Shown: piece by piece, positions 9,001 through 20,017 of the stretch | Layout of the letters: each line of letters starts with the position of its first letter | Position numbering within the stretch: position 1 is the stretch's first letter | From: Euzebya sp051004735 | Lineage (GTDB): Bacteria > Actinomycetota > Nitriliruptoria > Euzebyales > Euzebyaceae | NCBI GenBank assembly: GCA_051004735.1 | Contig: JBPCKA010000065.1 | Coordinates: forward strand, 42,189-106,188 | Direction: 5' to 3' | DNA: 64,000 nucleotides | Translations under genes and position numbers: made by a program | The notes under the pieces: model-generated | Seen by the model: the letters and a program-made list of their open reading frames with translations, nothing else | What the model was told of the DNA's origin: nothing | The model's database searches: none

Positions 9001-9905
9001 CGCCACACGTCCCGCGCTGGATCGGTCACTTCCTCGGCAGCAGACTTGCCCCCCCACCCTGGCAGGGCAAACCCCCGGGGCACAACTTCGGCAAGCCCGT
9101 CGCCGATCAGTCCGTTCAGTAGGTCTTCACCGCCCGGCCCTGCCAACTGCAGCGCTACGTCAAGCGGCACGGGCCCAAGTCGCATGGCGGCAACGACCCG
9201 GCCACGGGCCTGGCGGCGAGAACCCTCAAAGATTGACTGGGCTCGGGGTCGGTGGGCCCCGCCAGCCGCAGGGTCAGCACCCGGACCACCCTGCCAGGCA
9301 CAGATGCCGGCCAGTGGACATTCGCCGCAGCGAGCGGCCCTGGCCGTGCAGATCGTGGCCCCAAGGTCCATCAGCGCGGCTGCTGTCGCCGACCCCGATC
9401 CCCGACCGGTCAGCCCGTCGGCGCGCTCCTGGGCCTGAGGCCGGGCGAGCACCTGGTTGTCGACCCGTGACAGGACCCGGGCAACGTTGGTGTCGACCGG
9501 AATCTCGTCGTGGCCGAAAGCGAATGACTGAATCGCCCGAACGGTGTAGGGACCGAGCCCAGGCAGGGCCTGCAGGTCTGCGCCGTCTTCAGGGACAACC
9601 CCCGCATGGCGAGCCTGGATGATCTGGGCGCAGCGGTGAAGGTTGACGGCACGGCGGTTGTAGCCCAGGCCCTGCCAAGCCACCACCACCTCACCCACCG
9701 GCGCGCTGGCGAGTCCCGACACGGTCGGAAACCGCCGCATGAAGCTGACCCACGACGCCGCAGCCCGCTCGGCCTGGGTCTGCTGGGTCATGACCTCGCT
9801 GACCATGATCCCGTAGGGGTCGCGAGTACCCCGCCAGGGCAGACCGCGCACAGCTGGGTCATGCCAGTCAAGCAACAACCGATCCAACTGACGCACAGCC
9901 GTCAT
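8997..9905 (-). CDS. mutY: A/G-specific adenine glycosylase MutY
   Basis: Removes adenine mispaired with 8-oxoguanine. The HhH-GPD domain contains 'SEVMTQQTQAERA' with the catalytic Glu, the helix-hairpin-helix 'LQALPGLGPYTVRAI', and the catalytic Asp in 'PVDTNVARVL'. The iron-sulfur cluster motif C-x6-C-x2-C-x5-C is complete ('CTARAARCGECPLAGIC'). The C-terminal 8-oxoG recognition domain is short, as in many actinobacterial MutY proteins. The start at 9905 ('MTAVRQLDRLL') was chosen because upstream codons have no homology and run into the divergent gene. Downstream genes overlap it by ATGA. Confidence 0.93.
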   Translation of the reverse strand: MTAVRQLDRLLLDWHDPAVRGLPWRGTRDPYGIMVSEVMTQQTQAERAAASWVSFMRRFPTVSGLASAPVGEVVVAWQGLGYNRRAVNLHRCAQIIQARHAGVVPEDGADLQALPGLGPYTVRAIQSFAFGHDEIPVDTNVARVLSRVDNQVLARPQAQERADGLTGRGSGSATAAALMDLGATICTARAARCGECPLAGICAWQGGPGADPAAGGAHRPRAQSIFEGSRRQARGRVVAAMRLGPVPLDVALQLAGPGGEDLLNGLIGDGLAEVVPRGFALPGWGGKSAAEEVTDPARDVWR

Positions 9906-9955
9906 AGGTGGCAATCGTGCGTGTGGAGACCCGATGTTGCACAGTGGCGGGTTGC

Positions 9956-10735
9956 ATGAGACAGCTGTTTCCCACACCCGCCGACCAGGTTGACGTCTAT
10001 CAGGCCTACCAGCCGGCCGATCCCTCGGCTGACTTGGTACGCATCAACATGGTCATGGCCGCCGATGGGCGCATCGTGGACTCCGAGGGCGTCAGTGGCC
10101 AGTTGGGCGGGGCGGGCGACACCCAATCGTTCTTCGCCATGCGCCATGTGGCGGACGGCATCGTGGCCGGCGCGGGCACCGTGCGGGCCGAGGGCTATGG
10201 ACCCATGAAGATCCGCGAGAACTGGCGGGCCCGTCGGGAGGCTGACGGACGCGTCGCCCCGGCGGCCATCGTTGTGGTGACCAGATCCATGGATCTGGAT
10301 GTGTCAGGCCGACTGTTCACGCAGGCAGTCACCCCCACCATCGTGCTGACGACCGCTAACGCACCTATGGGGCAGGTGCAAGCGATCAGGGATCGCGGCG
10401 GCGTGGTCATCCAGGCCGGTCAGGATGACGTGGACCTGGGCACCGGCCTACGGGTGCTGCGCGAGGACCACGGCCTCTCACACCTGCTGCTCGAGGGGGG
10501 CCCGACACTGAACGGGCAGGTGATCGCTGCCGGTTTGGCCGATGAGCTGTGCCTGACGCTGGCGCCGACGTTGGCAGGAGGTCCAGACAGCAAGCGGATC
10601 GTGGACGGGCTGGTAGGTCGCCGGGATCTGATCCTGCTTCGGGTTCTGGAGGCGGACGGTGAACTGCTCTTGACCTACCGGCTGGCTCAGAACAACCGCA
10701 GCTCGTCAGATTCGATGCCACGCAACTCGTTGTAG
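9956..10735 (+). CDS. RibD C-terminal-type pyrimidine reductase family protein
   Basis: A NADPH-dependent reductase of the dihydrofolate-reductase-like fold, related to the C-terminal domain of RibD (5-amino-6-(5-phosphoribosylamino)uracil reductase). Seen are 'RINMVMAADGRIVDSEG', 'MRHVADGIVAGAGTVRAEGY', 'HLLLEGGPTLNGQVIAAGL' and 'DELCLTLAPTLAGG'. The deaminase domain is absent, so it is a stand-alone reductase, common in Actinomycetota; its substrate is unproven. The start at 9956 ('MRQLFPTP') lies 50 bases from the divergent mutY start. The 3' end overlaps nucS on the opposite strand by 49 bases. Confidence 0.85.
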   Translation: MRQLFPTPADQVDVYQAYQPADPSADLVRINMVMAADGRIVDSEGVSGQLGGAGDTQSFFAMRHVADGIVAGAGTVRAEGYGPMKIRENWRARREADGRVAPAAIVVVTRSMDLDVSGRLFTQAVTPTIVLTTANAPMGQVQAIRDRGGVVIQAGQDDVDLGTGLRVLREDHGLSHLLLEGGPTLNGQVIAAGLADELCLTLAPTLAGGPDSKRIVDGLVGRRDLILLRVLEADGELLLTYRLAQNNRSSSDSMPRNSL

Positions 10736-11346
10736 TCCACCTCGACACAGACGATGCCGCGGGATTCGGCCAGGACGCGAGCCTGCGGCTTGATCGACTG
10801 CGCGGCGAACAGACCTCGGACCGGGGTAAGGAGCGGGTCACGGTCCATCCGCTGCAGGTAGCGGGTGAGTTGCTCGACGCCGTCGATCTCGCCTCGACGC
10901 TTGATCTCCACGGCTATGGCGTTTCCATGGGAATCCCGAAGCAACAAATCGACCGGACCGATGTCGGTCGGGTACTCCCTACGCACCAAGGTCAGGTCCT
11001 CTCCCAGCGCCCCGGTATTGGCGGCCAGCAATTCCTGCAGGTGCGCCTCAACCCCGTCCTTGGTCAGCCCCGGATCCTCGCCCAGTTCGGTGACACACTC
11101 CCAGATCCGCTGGTGCAGGATGATGGTCAAGGTCTCGCCCTTGGGTGAGGAGACCACCCATCTGTCTTCTTGTTGGACCAGGGTGTTCGGGGCGTTCATC
11201 CAGTTCAACGGCTTGTACGCGCCCCCGTCCGCGTGGATCGCGACGCAGCCGTCTGCCTTGACCATGATCAAGCGTCGTGCCTCGGGCAGATGCGCAGTCA
11301 GACGGCCGTCATAGTCGACGGTGCAACGAGCAAGCAGCAGACGCAT
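10687..11346 (-). CDS. nucS: endonuclease NucS
   Basis: The mismatch-specific double-strand endonuclease that gives Actinomycetota and many archaea a MutS/MutL-independent mismatch repair. The N-terminal domain begins 'MRLLLARCTVDYDGRLTAHL' and has 'VKADGCVAIHADGGAYKPLN'. The RecB-like nuclease domain has 'VDLLLRDSHGNAIAVEIKRR' with the catalytic Asp and Glu-x-Lys. Length from this start is 219 residues, normal for the family. The frame stays open 78 codons upstream, including a hydrophobic stretch, but without NucS homology. The gene ends inside the 3' end of the RibD-like gene on the other strand. Confidence 0.93.
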   Translation of the reverse strand: MRLLLARCTVDYDGRLTAHLPEARRLIMVKADGCVAIHADGGAYKPLNWMNAPNTLVQQEDRWVVSSPKGETLTIILHQRIWECVTELGEDPGLTKDGVEAHLQELLAANTGALGEDLTLVRREYPTDIGPVDLLLRDSHGNAIAVEIKRRGEIDGVEQLTRYLQRMDRDPLLTPVRGLFAAQSIKPQARVLAESRGIVCVEVDYNELRGIESDELRLF

Positions 11347-11862
11347 GGCATCGTGCAGGTTACCGGTCGGCCTCCTCCGCTTCGGACTCTGCGGGTTCCG
11401 GTAGCCAGCGAGCCACGGGGAAGGCCAGCCACAACACTCATCCAGCGCCAACAACCCCATCAGCAACGAGGACAGGAGCAGGGTGCGGCGAACCGGTAGG
11501 TGACCCTCCGCCTCACCCAGGCCTGACCGCACTGTGGCCACATGTCGGCACCCTAGCGCAGATGGCGGCGCGAGGGTCACCGAAAGCGATAAGGCCCGAC
11601 GCTCTTGGCGCGTCGGGCCTTCTCAGTCTGTTCCACCGATTCCGCCGATGTCGGTCAGACTCTTGGCGTCTGAAGGACCTACTGGCGATCAGTGGGGTCA
11701 TGATCGTCACAAAAGATGAATCCCTTGATAACGAATCGTTGCCACAGCGTAGCGCTGTGTAGACCATCAAACGCGGGCCGTAAGGATTCATTCCTAGATC
11801 GCGTACCAGAAGTGGAGGGTCGGACTAAGATCCTGCGACACGCAGTCTTTACGGAGGAAGTC
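11347..11862. other. divergent intergenic region between nucS and the large surface-protein gene
   Basis: About 516 bases with no convincing protein-like frame apart from the open extension of nucS. It holds three hairpins: a 12-bp stem at 11591-11621, a weaker one at 11656-11672 (CAGAC/GTCTG) and CACAGCG-TAG-CGCTGTG at 11743-11759. The first two share the same seven-base loop TCTTGGC. A good ribosome-binding site (ACGGAGGAAG) precedes the ATG at 11863. Promoters for both divergent genes must lie here. Confidence 0.45.
11591..11621. terminator. strong hairpin, terminator-like
   Basis: AAGGCCCGACGC (11591-11602) pairs perfectly with GCGTCGGGCCTT (11610-11621) around the loop TCTTGGC. No clear T-run follows on the plus strand. 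Its position between two divergent genes is odd for a terminator, so it may end an unrecognised small RNA or act in a 5' leader. Confidence 0.5.
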
Positions 11863-14800
11863 ATGAGTCGTCGGATTCCAGCCCTGGTCATCGTGGTCGT
11901 GCTGCTGGGCGGGCTGCTCGGCACGCCGGCTGCGGCCCACCCCGAGCGGCCGGCCACGTTCCCGGCCGGAGCCCTTGGCACGCCGTCCTATCGGTTCGAC
12001 GGACCCACCATGGTGGTCTGCAAACCCGACACCGATGACCGCCTGCGCGTGCTTCCCGCCGAACTGCGCGAACGTAATCTTGCTCTGCTTGACCAGTGCC
12101 AGTACGAACATCTGAATGAGGCACTGAACGATCTGCGGGACAACGGGCAGCGCGGAACGCGCATCCTGCTGATGCCGGGCGTGTACCGCGAGGAGCCCTA
12201 TGTGGGCGCAATCGATGACGCCTGCCTGTCCGTCGGTGCCACCGAGTCAAGCGGCGGAATCGATATCGGCGCGGTCCCACTTCCCCCGATGCAGGACGAC
12301 CCCTCCACCGACGAGGGGAACAACGCGCCCGGTTCCATCATCCTCACCTATGAGGAGCAGGTGCAGTGCCCCTACCTGCAGAACCTGATCCCGATCCTGG
12401 GCGATGACGACGGTGATGGCCGTTGCGACAACAACTTCTGCGATCTGCAGATCGAGGGCACCGGCGCCTCACCCATGGACACCGTCGTCGACGGGGACTA
12501 TTCGCAGTTGAACGGGATCAGGGCAGACAGAGCCGACGGTCTGTACCTGCGCAACTTCACCGTCCAGCGGTTTGAGTTCAACGCCGTGTACATCCTTGAG
12601 TCCGACGGGTTTGCCTTCGACGAAGTGGTCACCCGTTGGAACGACGAGTACGGCTTCCTCTCCTTCGCCGTGGACCATGGCCTGTACCAGAACTGCGAGG
12701 GCTATGGCAACGGCGACTCTGCCATCTACCCGGGGTCGGCCACGGACCTGAACCAGGATGCCGGGCTGTTTGATGACAATGAGGATCTGCGGCTGGGCAC
12801 CGAGATCCGCGGCTGCCGTGGTCACCACAACACGCTGGGGTATTCAGGGACGGCCGGCAACTCGGTTGAGACACATCACAACGAGTTCGACCACAACGTC
12901 ACGGGCTTTGCGACCGACTCACTGTTCCCCGATCATCCCGGCCTGCCGCAGGACCACGCCTACGTTCACGACAACATCATCCATTCCAACAACAGCGGCT
13001 ACTACGACCGCTACCTGAACCAGGGGCGTTGCACCGGACCGTTCTCCGACCGGGACTACGACGAAGGTGCGGTCTGCCCGGTCGTTCCCCTGCCGGTCGG
13101 CACCGGCATCGTCCTGGCCGGCGGAAACGCCAACCTGTTTGAGAACAACCGGATCTATGACAACTGGCGCAACGGCAGCTTCCAGTTCTTCGTGCCCGCC
13201 GCGTTGCGAGGTGAGGACGGCCCCGAGGACTTGCTGATCCAGTTCGACACCTCCAACCTCAACACCTGGCGCACAAACGACTACGGCACCAACATCAACG
13301 GTGTGGCCCAGCCCAATGGAACAGACATGGTCTGGGACGGAGAGGGTGAGGGGAACTGCTGGAGTGGCAACACCGCACCCGGGGGTGAGCCCAGCTCGGC
13401 GGTCGGTGACGGCTCGGGCATCTTCCAGGTGCCTGGAATCCCCCTTCCATCGGACTGCGACAACCGGGCGCCGTTCACCCCGGGGCCCGGTATCGCCGCC
13501 GCTGCGGGATGCGCCCAGTACAGCCGCGACAACGATCCCGAGCCGGTCGGGTGCAACTGGCTCTCCACACCCACCCCACCGGCCGGCCGCAACCCCGCAG
13601 GCCCGACGATCCAACGAATCGGTGGCGCCGAGCGCATCCAGACAGCGCTGTTGGTGTCTGCTGAGGCATTCCCCCGTGCCAGTCAGACCGTGGTCATCGC
13701 CACCTCTGAGAAGTTCGCCGACGCACTGGCCGGCGCTCCCTTGGCCGCACACGTCGAGGCCCCCCTGCTGATTACCCCCTCAGCCGGTCTGGACCCTCGG
13801 GTGGCAGCGGAGATCCAGCGGCTGGGCGCCACCAGGGCCATCCTGCTGGGTGGCACAGCGGCGTTGAGCGACCAGGTTGACACTGACCTGCGTGCCGCCG
13901 GCATCACCGACCTGACGCGCATCGGCGGCGGTGACCGCTTCCAGACCGCGGTGCTGATCGCCGAGGCCATCGGCAGCGGAAATGCCTTTATGGTTGAGGG
14001 GGAGGACTTCGCCAGCGCCCTCGCAGCCTCTGCTGTCGGCGCCCTGGTGGGTCGTCCGGTGCTGCTGAGCCCGGCTGACCAGGTCGCACCCAGCCTGCGG
14101 ACGTTCCTCGAGGCGGGACTGACCCGTGACATCCGACTGGTCGGCTCGGCCCTGAGCCAGGGTCTGATGGACTCGTTGAGCACCATCAACCCTGACATCA
14201 ATGATGTCGAGCGGACCGCTGGCGCCGATGCCCTTGAGACCAGCGTGATGATGGCCCAACTCGGCATCGAGATGGGTCAGGACGACACCGACTTCTATGT
14301 CACCACCGTTGAGAACTGGCCGGATGCCCTGGGCGCCGCCGCAGCCGCTGCGGTTGATGAGAGCGTGATGCTGCAGGTTCCCCGTGACGGCCTGGGCCCC
14401 GACGCCACCGCCATGTTCGAAGGTCTGGCCGACGTCGTGGAGAACGTCCGTATCGTGGGCGGGACCGCCGCGTTGTCCGACACGGTCATCAGCGACCTGG
14501 TGACCGCCACCGGAGGGGTGGAAGGCGACGTGCGTGGGGACCGCAGCAGCGGCAACTATCGCAGCGTCGCGACCTTTGCCCCGTTGCCCGACATCCCCGA
14601 GGCGTACCGCAACGTCGCTGGCACCGCGACGATGGTGCGAACCCTGCACGGCACAACAGAGGTGGAAGTGCTGGTCAGTGGCATGCCAGCCAACACTTTC
14701 GCGCCGGTCCACGTCCACGTCGGCTCATGCGCTGATCGCGGCGGTGACCACTTCCAGTTCACCCCCGGCGGGCCGGTCATGCCCCCCAACGAGATCCACC

Positions 14801-15207
14801 CGCGCTTCACCTCCGATGCGGAAGGTGTCGGACATGGCAGCGCCACCGCCTTCGCGATCGCCGGGAACCAGGCCCGCTCGGTGGTGATCCACGATCCCGA
14901 CGGCAACAAGGTTGCCTGCGCCGAGTTGAGTAATGCGGGCGTCCCAGACTCACTGACCACCGTTCCTCAACTGGCCGCATTCATGGCCCCGCCGAACCTC
15001 GGTGGCGACAGCCTGTCCCACCGCCTGTTCGGTGACAACCAGGTCTGGTTGTGGCTGGCTGTGGCCGTGTGGGCAGCCGGCAGCCTGGCACTGGGCCGCG
15101 CGGTCAGGGTCCGGCGTTCACGCCTCTCCGCCACCCCCACCCCCACCGCCACCCCCACCCCCACCACTCCCACACCAATCCTCAGATCTGAGGGTTCGGG
15201 CCGGTAA
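11863..15207 (+). CDS. secreted surface protein: beta-helix, CWB2 repeats, Cu/Zn-SOD-like domain, C-terminal anchor
   Basis: A 1,114-residue exported protein. Residues 1-25 are a signal peptide (MSRRIPALVIVVVLLGGLLG, cleaved after PAAA). Roughly 200-510 is Asn/Gly/His-rich and reads as a right-handed parallel beta-helix of the pectate-lyase type ('HHNEFDHNVTGFATDS', 'NLFENNRIYDNW'). About 580-880 holds three cell-wall-binding repeat 2 units, the first starting 'IQRIGGAERIQTALLVSAEA', with 'ILLGGTAALSDQV'. About 900-1020 resembles a Cu/Zn superoxide dismutase or CHRD fold ('VHVHVGSCADRGGDHFQF', 'VVIHDPDG'). A transmembrane helix at about 1058-1078, a basic stretch and a Thr-Pro tail follow. 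The start was chosen for its ribosome-binding site and signal peptide. Function is unknown; cell-surface adhesion or glycan handling is inference. Confidence 0.85.
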   Translation: MSRRIPALVIVVVLLGGLLGTPAAAHPERPATFPAGALGTPSYRFDGPTMVVCKPDTDDRLRVLPAELRERNLALLDQCQYEHLNEALNDLRDNGQRGTRILLMPGVYREEPYVGAIDDACLSVGATESSGGIDIGAVPLPPMQDDPSTDEGNNAPGSIILTYEEQVQCPYLQNLIPILGDDDGDGRCDNNFCDLQIEGTGASPMDTVVDGDYSQLNGIRADRADGLYLRNFTVQRFEFNAVYILESDGFAFDEVVTRWNDEYGFLSFAVDHGLYQNCEGYGNGDSAIYPGSATDLNQDAGLFDDNEDLRLGTEIRGCRGHHNTLGYSGTAGNSVETHHNEFDHNVTGFATDSLFPDHPGLPQDHAYVHDNIIHSNNSGYYDRYLNQGRCTGPFSDRDYDEGAVCPVVPLPVGTGIVLAGGNANLFENNRIYDNWRNGSFQFFVPAALRGEDGPEDLLIQFDTSNLNTWRTNDYGTNINGVAQPNGTDMVWDGEGEGNCWSGNTAPGGEPSSAVGDGSGIFQVPGIPLPSDCDNRAPFTPGPGIAAAAGCAQYSRDNDPEPVGCNWLSTPTPPAGRNPAGPTIQRIGGAERIQTALLVSAEAFPRASQTVVIATSEKFADALAGAPLAAHVEAPLLITPSAGLDPRVAAEIQRLGATRAILLGGTAALSDQVDTDLRAAGITDLTRIGGGDRFQTAVLIAEAIGSGNAFMVEGEDFASALAASAVGALVGRPVLLSPADQVAPSLRTFLEAGLTRDIRLVGSALSQGLMDSLSTINPDINDVERTAGADALETSVMMAQLGIEMGQDDTDFYVTTVENWPDALGAAAAAAVDESVMLQVPRDGLGPDATAMFEGLADVVENVRIVGGTAALSDTVISDLVTATGGVEGDVRGDRSSGNYRSVATFAPLPDIPEAYRNVAGTATMVRTLHGTTEVEVLVSGMPANTFAPVHVHVGSCADRGGDHFQFTPGGPVMPPNEIHPRFTSDAEGVGHGSATAFAIAGNQARSVVIHDPDGNKVACAELSNAGVPDSLTTVPQLAAFMAPPNLGGDSLSHRLFGDNQVWLWLAVAVWAAGSLALGRAVRVRRSRLSATPTPTATPTPTTPTPILRSEGSGR

Positions 15208-15304
15208 ACCCGACGATCACTCAGATCTGAGGCTTGGTCCGGCGCCGGCCAGACCTCAGATCTGAGGGTTGATGGGCGTAATCAGCCGCAAAGGTCAGAT
15301 CTGA
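15180..15304. repeat. four spaced copies of a TCAGATCTGA palindrome
   Basis: Perfect palindromes centred on AGATCT lie at 15180-15193 (CCTCAGATCTGAGG), 15220-15231, 15254-15267 and 15295-15304. The consensus is CTCAGATCTGAGGgTTG, spaced 34-41 bases apart. The first copy lies inside the 3' end of the surface-protein gene and encodes its 'LRSEG' tail; the others fill the gap to the convergent clpC. They could be hairpin terminators or sites for a dimeric DNA-binding protein. Confidence 0.75.
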
Positions 15305-15342
15305 GGGTTGGGCCTGGTGGGCCTGGGTGGGCCGGGTGGGAT

Positions 15343-15377
15343 GGGTGAGGGGTGAGGGGTGAGGGGTGAGGGGTGAG
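15343..15377. repeat. five perfect tandem GGGTGAG heptamers
   Basis: GGGTGAG is repeated five times without change just beyond the clpC stop. It is preceded by degenerate GGGCCTGGT/GGGCCGGGT units (about 15311-15340). It is a minisatellite-like tract between convergent genes. Confidence 0.8.
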
Positions 15378-15383
15378 CGAGGT

Positions 15384-17900
<2,517 letters not shown>

Positions 17901-18053
17901 GTACTTGCCCCCTTCGACGGGCGGCCAACAGAATCTGAGCGTAGCAAAGGTGGGCGGAGCCCAACGGTGCCTGCGTTTGTCAGACCCCAACTTACCGGCG
18001 CTCGCAACGTCGGGCAGGACAACGCCACGCCATCCATGCCAGACTGGGGCAGC

Positions 18054-18434
18054 GTGGAATCGGTGCGAGTGGACAAGTGGTTGTGGTCGATCCGGCTGTA
18101 CAAGACCCGGACCGCCGCAGGCCAGGCCTGCCGTGCCGGCCATGTCCGGGTCAATGGCGACCGCGTCAAGCCCTCAGCGGTGGTGCGCATCGGCGACGAG
18201 GTGGACGCACGGGTGGGTGACTGGCCCCGCAGGATCCGGGTGGTTGAGCTGATCCAGACGCGCGTCGGCGCGCCGGTTGCGGTGACCTGCTACACAGATC
18301 ACTCCCCCGCACCCCCCTCACGAGACATCACCCACCTGTTGGAGGGGGTCCGAGATGCCGGCACCGGACGTCCCACCAAACGCGACCGTCGCGAGATGGA
18401 ACGACTCAAGGGCCGTCGGGGACGCTCCAGCTGA
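18054..18434 (+). CDS. S4-domain RNA-binding protein (Hsp15-like)
   Basis: A small heat-shock-protein-15-like RNA-binding protein. In E. coli, Hsp15 rescues stalled 50S subunits carrying nascent chains. The S4 domain is at the N-terminus ('VDKWLWSIRLYKTRTAAGQA', 'GHVRVNGDRVKPS'), and the C-terminus is basic (KRDRREMERLKGRRGRSS), as in the family. I give the GTG at 18054, which follows GGGG at good spacing. GTG 18063 and ATG 18036 are alternatives in the same frame. It is divergent from clpC and converges on lysS. Confidence 0.82.
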   Translation: MESVRVDKWLWSIRLYKTRTAAGQACRAGHVRVNGDRVKPSAVVRIGDEVDARVGDWPRRIRVVELIQTRVGAPVAVTCYTDHSPAPPSRDITHLLEGVRDAGTGRPTKRDRREMERLKGRRGRSS

Positions 18435-18451
18435 CAGGCGTGGGTGAACGT

Positions 18452-20017
18452 TCAGATCTGCGATTCGGGACGCAACGTGGGGAACAGGATCACATCTCGG
18501 ATGGACTCCACCCCGGCCAGCAGCATCACGAACCGGTCGACACCGATGCCAAGGCCACCAGTGGGTGGCAGGCCATACTCCAGCGCCCGCAGATAGTCCT
18601 CGTCGACGACCATCGCCTCGTCATCGCCAGCAGCCCCGGCGCGGGCCTGTGCCTGGAAGCGTTCGCGCTGGTCAGCAGGATCGCTCAGTTCGCTGAAGCC
18701 GTTGGCAAGTTCTCGGCCGGCGACGACCAACTCGAAGCGCTCGGTGACGAACGGCTTGTCTCGATGGATGTGGGCCAGGGGGCTGGTCTCGATGGGATGC
18801 TCGGTGACGAAGGTGGGCTGCCACAGGGAGTGCTCGACCAGCTTTTCATACAGCTCAACGATCAGCTTCTGCACGCCGTGGTCGTCTCGCCAGTGCACCG
18901 AGTGGGTGTCACAGAGCGACCGCACCATCGCCAGATCGCTGTCATAGCCCAGGTCGGCCACCCCAGTGCCTTCTCGGGCCAGTTCCAACAACGTCCGTCG
19001 TTGGAACTCTCCGGACAGGTCGATGTCGCGCCCCGCGAAGCTCACCACCTCACCGCCCGTCGCCTCACGCGCCCCCCGCTGGATCAAGGCCCGGGTCAGC
19101 GCCATGATGCCCTCGTGGTCGGCATAGGCCTGGTAGGTCTCAAGCATGGTGAACTCGGGGTTGTGACGCGTGCTCAGTCCCTCGTTGCGAAACACCCGGC
19201 CCAACTCATAGACCCGGTCCATCCCACCGACGATCAGCCGCTTCAGGTACAGCTCGGGAGCGATGCGCAGGTACAGGTCAAGGTCCAGGGCGTTGTGGTG
19301 GGTGATGAAGGGCTTTGCCACCGCCCCGCCCGGGATCGGGTGTAACAACGGTGTCTCCACCTCGACGTAGTCCCGGTCGGTCAACTCATCACGCAGGGCC
19401 TTCATGGTGGCGGCCCGGATCGCGAAGGTCCGCCGCGTGTCCGCGTTCACGATCAGATCGACATACCGCTGGCGGTAGCGGGTGTCGGTGTCGCTCAGGC
19501 CATGCCACTTGTCCGGCAGCGGCCGGATGGCCTTGCCGATAATCACCACCGTTTGGGCCATGACGCTCAGCTCACCCCGGCGGGAACGGATCATGTGACC
19601 GCTGACGCAGACCCAGTCGCCGGTGTCCAACCGTTCAACGGCTCGCATCTGGTCCTCACCCGCCACTGCCAGCGAGACCATCACCTGCAGGTCGACCCCT
19701 CGTTCGCGCAGGACCAGGAAGGCCAGCTTGCCCAGGGCACGAAACATGACGATGCGGCCCGCCACGCTCACGGCGTGGTCGGTCTCCTCACCGGGCTCCA
19801 GGCGGCCGTCATAGTCCTCGACCAGATCTTTGAGGGTCGCGGTGACCTGTACGCCCACCGGGTAGGGCTCGATGCCCTCCTCCCGCCACCCGGCCACGGT
19901 CTGGACGCGCTGGGCCATCAGTTCGGCCAGGTGCCCGTCATCGTGGTCAGAATCCTTGTCAGAATCCTTGTCAGAATCGAGAGCTGATTCGGGCGGGTCT
20001 GCGGGATTGTCAGTCAT
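18452..20017 (-). CDS. lysS: lysyl-tRNA synthetase (class II)
   Basis: Charges tRNA-Lys. An N-terminal OB-fold anticodon-binding domain is followed by the class II catalytic core: motif 1 around 'DYVEVETPLLHPIPGGAVAK', motif 2 'YELGRVFRNEGLSTRHNPEF', and motif 3 'PPTGGLGIGVDRFVMLLAG'. The 521 residues include an acidic low-complexity N-terminal extension with a DKDSDKDSD repeat. The ATG overlaps the end of the upstream permease gene by 8 bases. lysS near coaX, nadC, panC and clpC is usual for actinobacteria, but lsr2 is missing between lysS and clpC. Confidence 0.95.
   Translation of the reverse strand: MTDNPADPPESALDSDKDSDKDSDHDDGHLAELMAQRVQTVAGWREEGIEPYPVGVQVTATLKDLVEDYDGRLEPGEETDHAVSVAGRIVMFRALGKLAFLVLRERGVDLQVMVSLAVAGEDQMRAVERLDTGDWVCVSGHMIRSRRGELSVMAQTVVIIGKAIRPLPDKWHGLSDTDTRYRQRYVDLIVNADTRRTFAIRAATMKALRDELTDRDYVEVETPLLHPIPGGAVAKPFITHHNALDLDLYLRIAPELYLKRLIVGGMDRVYELGRVFRNEGLSTRHNPEFTMLETYQAYADHEGIMALTRALIQRGAREATGGEVVSFAGRDIDLSGEFQRRTLLELAREGTGVADLGYDSDLAMVRSLCDTHSVHWRDDHGVQKLIVELYEKLVEHSLWQPTFVTEHPIETSPLAHIHRDKPFVTERFELVVAGRELANGFSELSDPADQRERFQAQARAGAAGDDEAMVVDEDYLRALEYGLPPTGGLGIGVDRFVMLLAGVESIRDVILFPTLRPESQI

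Noticed and set aside
11716..11862. Upstream start for the surface protein
   Set aside because: The extra 49 residues are not signal-like, whereas the ATG at 11863 has a strong ribosome-binding site and a classical signal peptide.
15180..15304. Palindrome array considered as a replication origin or iteron set
   Set aside because: There are no DnaA boxes, AT-rich unwinding region, or dnaA/rep/par gene nearby.
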